Assembly: GCF_020181035.1 (NCBI RefSeq)
Contig: NZ_JAIQYY010000037.1
Span: 1-52,494, forward strand
DNA from: Streptomyces sp. CoH27
GTDB taxonomy: Bacteria; Actinomycetota; Actinomycetes; Streptomycetales; Streptomycetaceae
Length of the DNA: 52,494 bases
Direction: 5' to 3'
Shown here: one piece after another, positions 50,935 through 52,494 of the stretch
Layout: the number at the start of each line of letters is the position of its first letter
Numbering within the stretch: the first letter of the stretch is position 1
Position numbers and translations under genes: made by a program
Notes under the pieces: model-generated
Told to the model about the DNA's origin: nothing
Database searches by the model: none
The model's input: the letters and a program-made list of their open reading frames with translations, nothing else

Positions 50935-51858
50935 TCAGCACAGGACGATGATCTGCAGGTCGGTCAGGTCGGCCATGATGTCGATGCGGGTGATCAGTCC
51001 GTCGGCGATGGTGAAGCGGAGAACGGTCCGCGGCACGCCGTCCTGGACGTAGGCCAGCCCGGCGGCCCCGTCGATGAGGGCCGGCACCGGGGCCCAGGAG
51101 AGCTTGGCGAAGGCGCGGGAGACGGCGTCCGCGCCGCGGATCTCCTCGGCCAGGGGCCTCCCCGTGGCCGCTCCCATGCGCATGGCCGCCTGGTCGGCGC
51201 GGACCACGATGTCCGGGGCGAGGATGCCCAGCAGGGCCTCGAAGTCGCCCTCGCGAGAAGCGTTGAGGAAGGCGTCGACGAAGTCGGCCTCTGCGGCCTG
51301 GAAGGCGCCGGCGCCCTCGTCCCGGACCGGCGCGCTCTTCGGTTCGGCGGCCGGGGCGGCGCGCTGCTGCTGGAAGCGCCGGCGGGCGCGGCTGGCCAGC
51401 TGGCGGGCCGCGGCCGGAGTGCGGTCCACGATCGGCGCGATCTCGTCGAAGGGCACCGCGAACATGTCGTGCAGGACGAACGCCAGCCGCTCGGCGGGCG
51501 TGAGGGTGTCGAGGATGAGGAACATGGCCGCGCCGACCGACTCGGCGAGCACCGCCTCCTGCTCCGGGTCGACCACCGCGTCCGGGGACTGCGGGCCGTC
51601 GGCCTCGGGGTCGCCCACCAGGTCCTCGCGGCGCGACCTGCGCGACTGGAGCATGTTCAGCGACACGCGGGCCACGATGGTGGTGAGCCAGCCGCTCATG
51701 TTCTCCACCGCGGCGGCGTCCGCGCGGGAGACCCGGAGCCAGGCCTCCTGGACGGCGTCGTCCGCCTCGGTCAGCGAGCCGAGCACCCGGTACGCCACCG
51801 CACGCAGCCTCGGCCGGTCGGTCTCGAACCGCGCGGCCAGCCATTCGCTCTCGTTCAT
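50935..51858 (-). CDS. ECF41-like (SigJ-type) RNA polymerase sigma factor
   Basis: A 307-residue protein with an intact region 2 (LRAVAYRVLGSLTEADDAVQEAWLRV, residues about 17-42), region 4 (LTPAERLAFVLHDMFAVPFDEIAPIVDRTPAAARQLASRARRRF) and a SnoaL-like C-terminal domain (ADFVDAFLNASREGDFEALLGIL). ATG 51858 lies after a GGGAGAGGGG box. It is convergent with the prenyltransferase and transcribed away from the type III PKS; whether it regulates the cluster is unknown. Confidence 0.88.
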   Translation of the reverse strand: MNESEWLAARFETDRPRLRAVAYRVLGSLTEADDAVQEAWLRVSRADAAAVENMSGWLTTIVARVSLNMLQSRRSRREDLVGDPEADGPQSPDAVVDPEQEAVLAESVGAAMFLILDTLTPAERLAFVLHDMFAVPFDEIAPIVDRTPAAARQLASRARRRFQQQRAAPAAEPKSAPVRDEGAGAFQAAEADFVDAFLNASREGDFEALLGILAPDIVVRADQAAMRMGAATGRPLAEEIRGADAVSRAFAKLSWAPVPALIDGAAGLAYVQDGVPRTVLRFTIADGLITRIDIMADLTDLQIIVLC

Positions 51859-51896
51859 CGGGTCACACCCCTCTCCCACCAATGCCTTGTATGTCC

Positions 51897-51923
51897 GACA
51901 GGACAGGCCCCGAGAATGTGACC
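51897..51923 (-). promoter_or_regulatory. Candidate autoregulatory promoter of the sigma factor
   Basis: On the minus strand GGTCACA (51923-51917) and TGTC (51900-51897) are exactly 16 nt apart, close to the ECF41 consensus as I remember it (TGTCACA, 16 nt, CGTC). It is 39 nt before the sigma ATG. GTCACATTC occurs a second time 31 bp upstream (51953-51945). Confidence 0.35.
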
Positions 51924-52020
51924 GGGTGCGGGACAGACTGCCTTGAATGTGACGTTGGTCACTTCGGGGAGCGCTTGGCGAGGGCCACTGCCTGTGTCAC
52001 GATTGATGCACCCCTAGCCT

Positions 52021-52053
52021 GCCCAAAAACAGCCGCACGGCTGTCAGTTGGGC
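52021..52053. other. Two-stage hairpin in the 51859-52410 gap
   Basis: An outer 6-bp stem (52021-52026 with 52048-52053) encloses an inner 7-bp stem (52029-52035 with 52038-52044). It lies 163 bp upstream of the sigma factor start and 358 bp upstream of the type III PKS start. It may be a leader structure or terminator; no gene is visible in the rest of the 552-bp gap. Confidence 0.45.
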
Positions 52054-52410
52054 GCCGCCCGCCGGTTCGCGCGGACGAGAGCGAAGCGCTCGTGGGTGCG
52101 GTGAGCGCAAGCACGCTCTGCCCCGCAATGCCGTAAGACCGAGGCGGCCCGCCCCCTCTCGCGCACACCGCCGTGGCCGGGCCGGCGTCGAAGCCGCCTG
52201 CTGCGCCGGCCCTGTGGTCAGGCCCGAGCGGCCGCCACCCGTCGCTTCCCCCCTGGTTCCCCCGTTTCCCCCTCCGGGCAGCCCGGCCGGTGCTGTCCGT
52301 CCGAGGGACTCCGGCGTCAACGTGCCTGCGGACAGGCGGACATGGCCTGCCGTCAGCCCGACGTCCTGCTGCCCTCGCTGTCGAGACTCCAAAAGAAGTG
52401 GATTCCAGAT

Positions 52411-52494
52411 ATGCCCAGGCTGTGCAAGCCGGCGATGAGTGCGCCGGAGTATGTCATCACGGTGGAAGAGACCCTGGAGTTCGCGCAGAGGGCG
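52411..52494 (+). CDS. Type III polyketide synthase (RppA-like tetrahydroxynaphthalene synthase), N-terminus only
   Basis: The window ends 28 codons into this gene. The visible residues (MPRLCKPAMSAPEYVITVEE, then TLEFAQRA) match the N-terminus of Streptomyces RppA/THN synthases, which begin with the same LCKPA...PEYVIT.EETLE pattern. THN synthase condenses five malonyl-CoA to 1,3,6,8-tetrahydroxynaphthalene, the usual aromatic core for NphB-type geranylation in naphterpin, furaquinocin and related meroterpenoids. Catalytic Cys-His-Asn residues lie beyond the window and cannot be checked. Confidence 0.85.
   Translation, partial: MPRLCKPAMSAPEYVITVEETLEFAQRA

Noticed and set aside
1..52494. 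CRISPR arrays, tRNA or rRNA genes
   Set aside because: No regularly spaced repeat-spacer units, no cloverleaf with TTCGA/GTTCGAATC arm and no rRNA-like stretches were seen.

Overview
The window is high-GC actinobacterial DNA, almost certainly Streptomyces or a close relative such as Kitasatospora. Evidence: strong third-position GC bias, GTG starts, GGAGG-type ribosome sites, ATGA gene overlaps, Streptomyces-style DUF4097, YunG, BtrH and DUF6087 proteins, and a rare TTA leucine codon in a regulator. Assignments were made by reading the sequence and by family recall; no database search was run.

Layout. 1-10.6 kb is a mosaic of ordinary accessory genes: a truncated DUF4097 protein, a toxin-antitoxin-like pair, a frameshifted two-domain Lrp regulator next to an MFS pump, an F420/NADP-type oxidoreductase beside an HxlR regulator, a methyltransferase, BtrH-like and YunG proteins, a secreted beta-helix protein, and IS481 and IS5 remnants. 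10.7-14.6 kb holds an ECF41-like sigma factor, a PfkB (adenosine-kinase-like) sugar kinase overlapping metF (a plausible S-adenosylmethionine recycling pair), and a degenerate sigma-like regulator.

14.9-22.8 kb is a complete phenazine-core operon headed by a short-chain prenyl diphosphate synthase: GPPS-like, phzB, phzC, phzD, phzE, phzF, phzG and a second phzA/B copy. A triple heptamer repeat with 11-bp period, typical of SARP activator sites, lies 136 bp upstream of the first gene. 23.1-35.1 kb looks like an inserted island: TetR/esterase/aldo-keto reductase, a P5C-reductase-like protein, IS630 and TnpB-like debris, and a compact graspetide (ATP-grasp RiPP) cluster with a Thr/Asp-rich precursor, an ATP-grasp ligase and a PIMT-type methyltransferase, flanked by an XRE-TPR regulator that contains a TTA codon.

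35.1-43.6 kb (minus strand) is a full mevalonate operon in the order known from Streptomyces sp. CL190 (MK, MVD, PMK, type 2 IDI, HMGR, HMGS, NphT7-like acetoacetyl-CoA synthase), preceded by an OvmZ-like/HTH regulator pair. 43.9-52.5 kb holds an MFS exporter, a TfdB-type flavin hydroxylase, an NTF2/SnoaL-like protein, a SARP activator, an NphB-like aromatic prenyltransferase with every NphB active-site residue retained, another ECF41-like sigma factor, and, cut off at the window edge, the N-terminus of a type III polyketide synthase of the RppA/tetrahydroxynaphthalene synthase family.

Interpretation. The right half reads as a naphthoquinone meroterpenoid cluster (THN + geranyl, mevalonate-supplied) and the left as a phenazine cluster that carries the only prenyl diphosphate synthase in view. 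The two halves are probably one co-regulated locus, like the combined prenylated-naphthoquinone/prenylated-phenazine locus I recall from S. cinnamonensis DSM 1042, but here split by a graspetide-bearing island. Whether the NphB homologue acts on a naphthalene, a phenazine or both cannot be decided from sequence alone.
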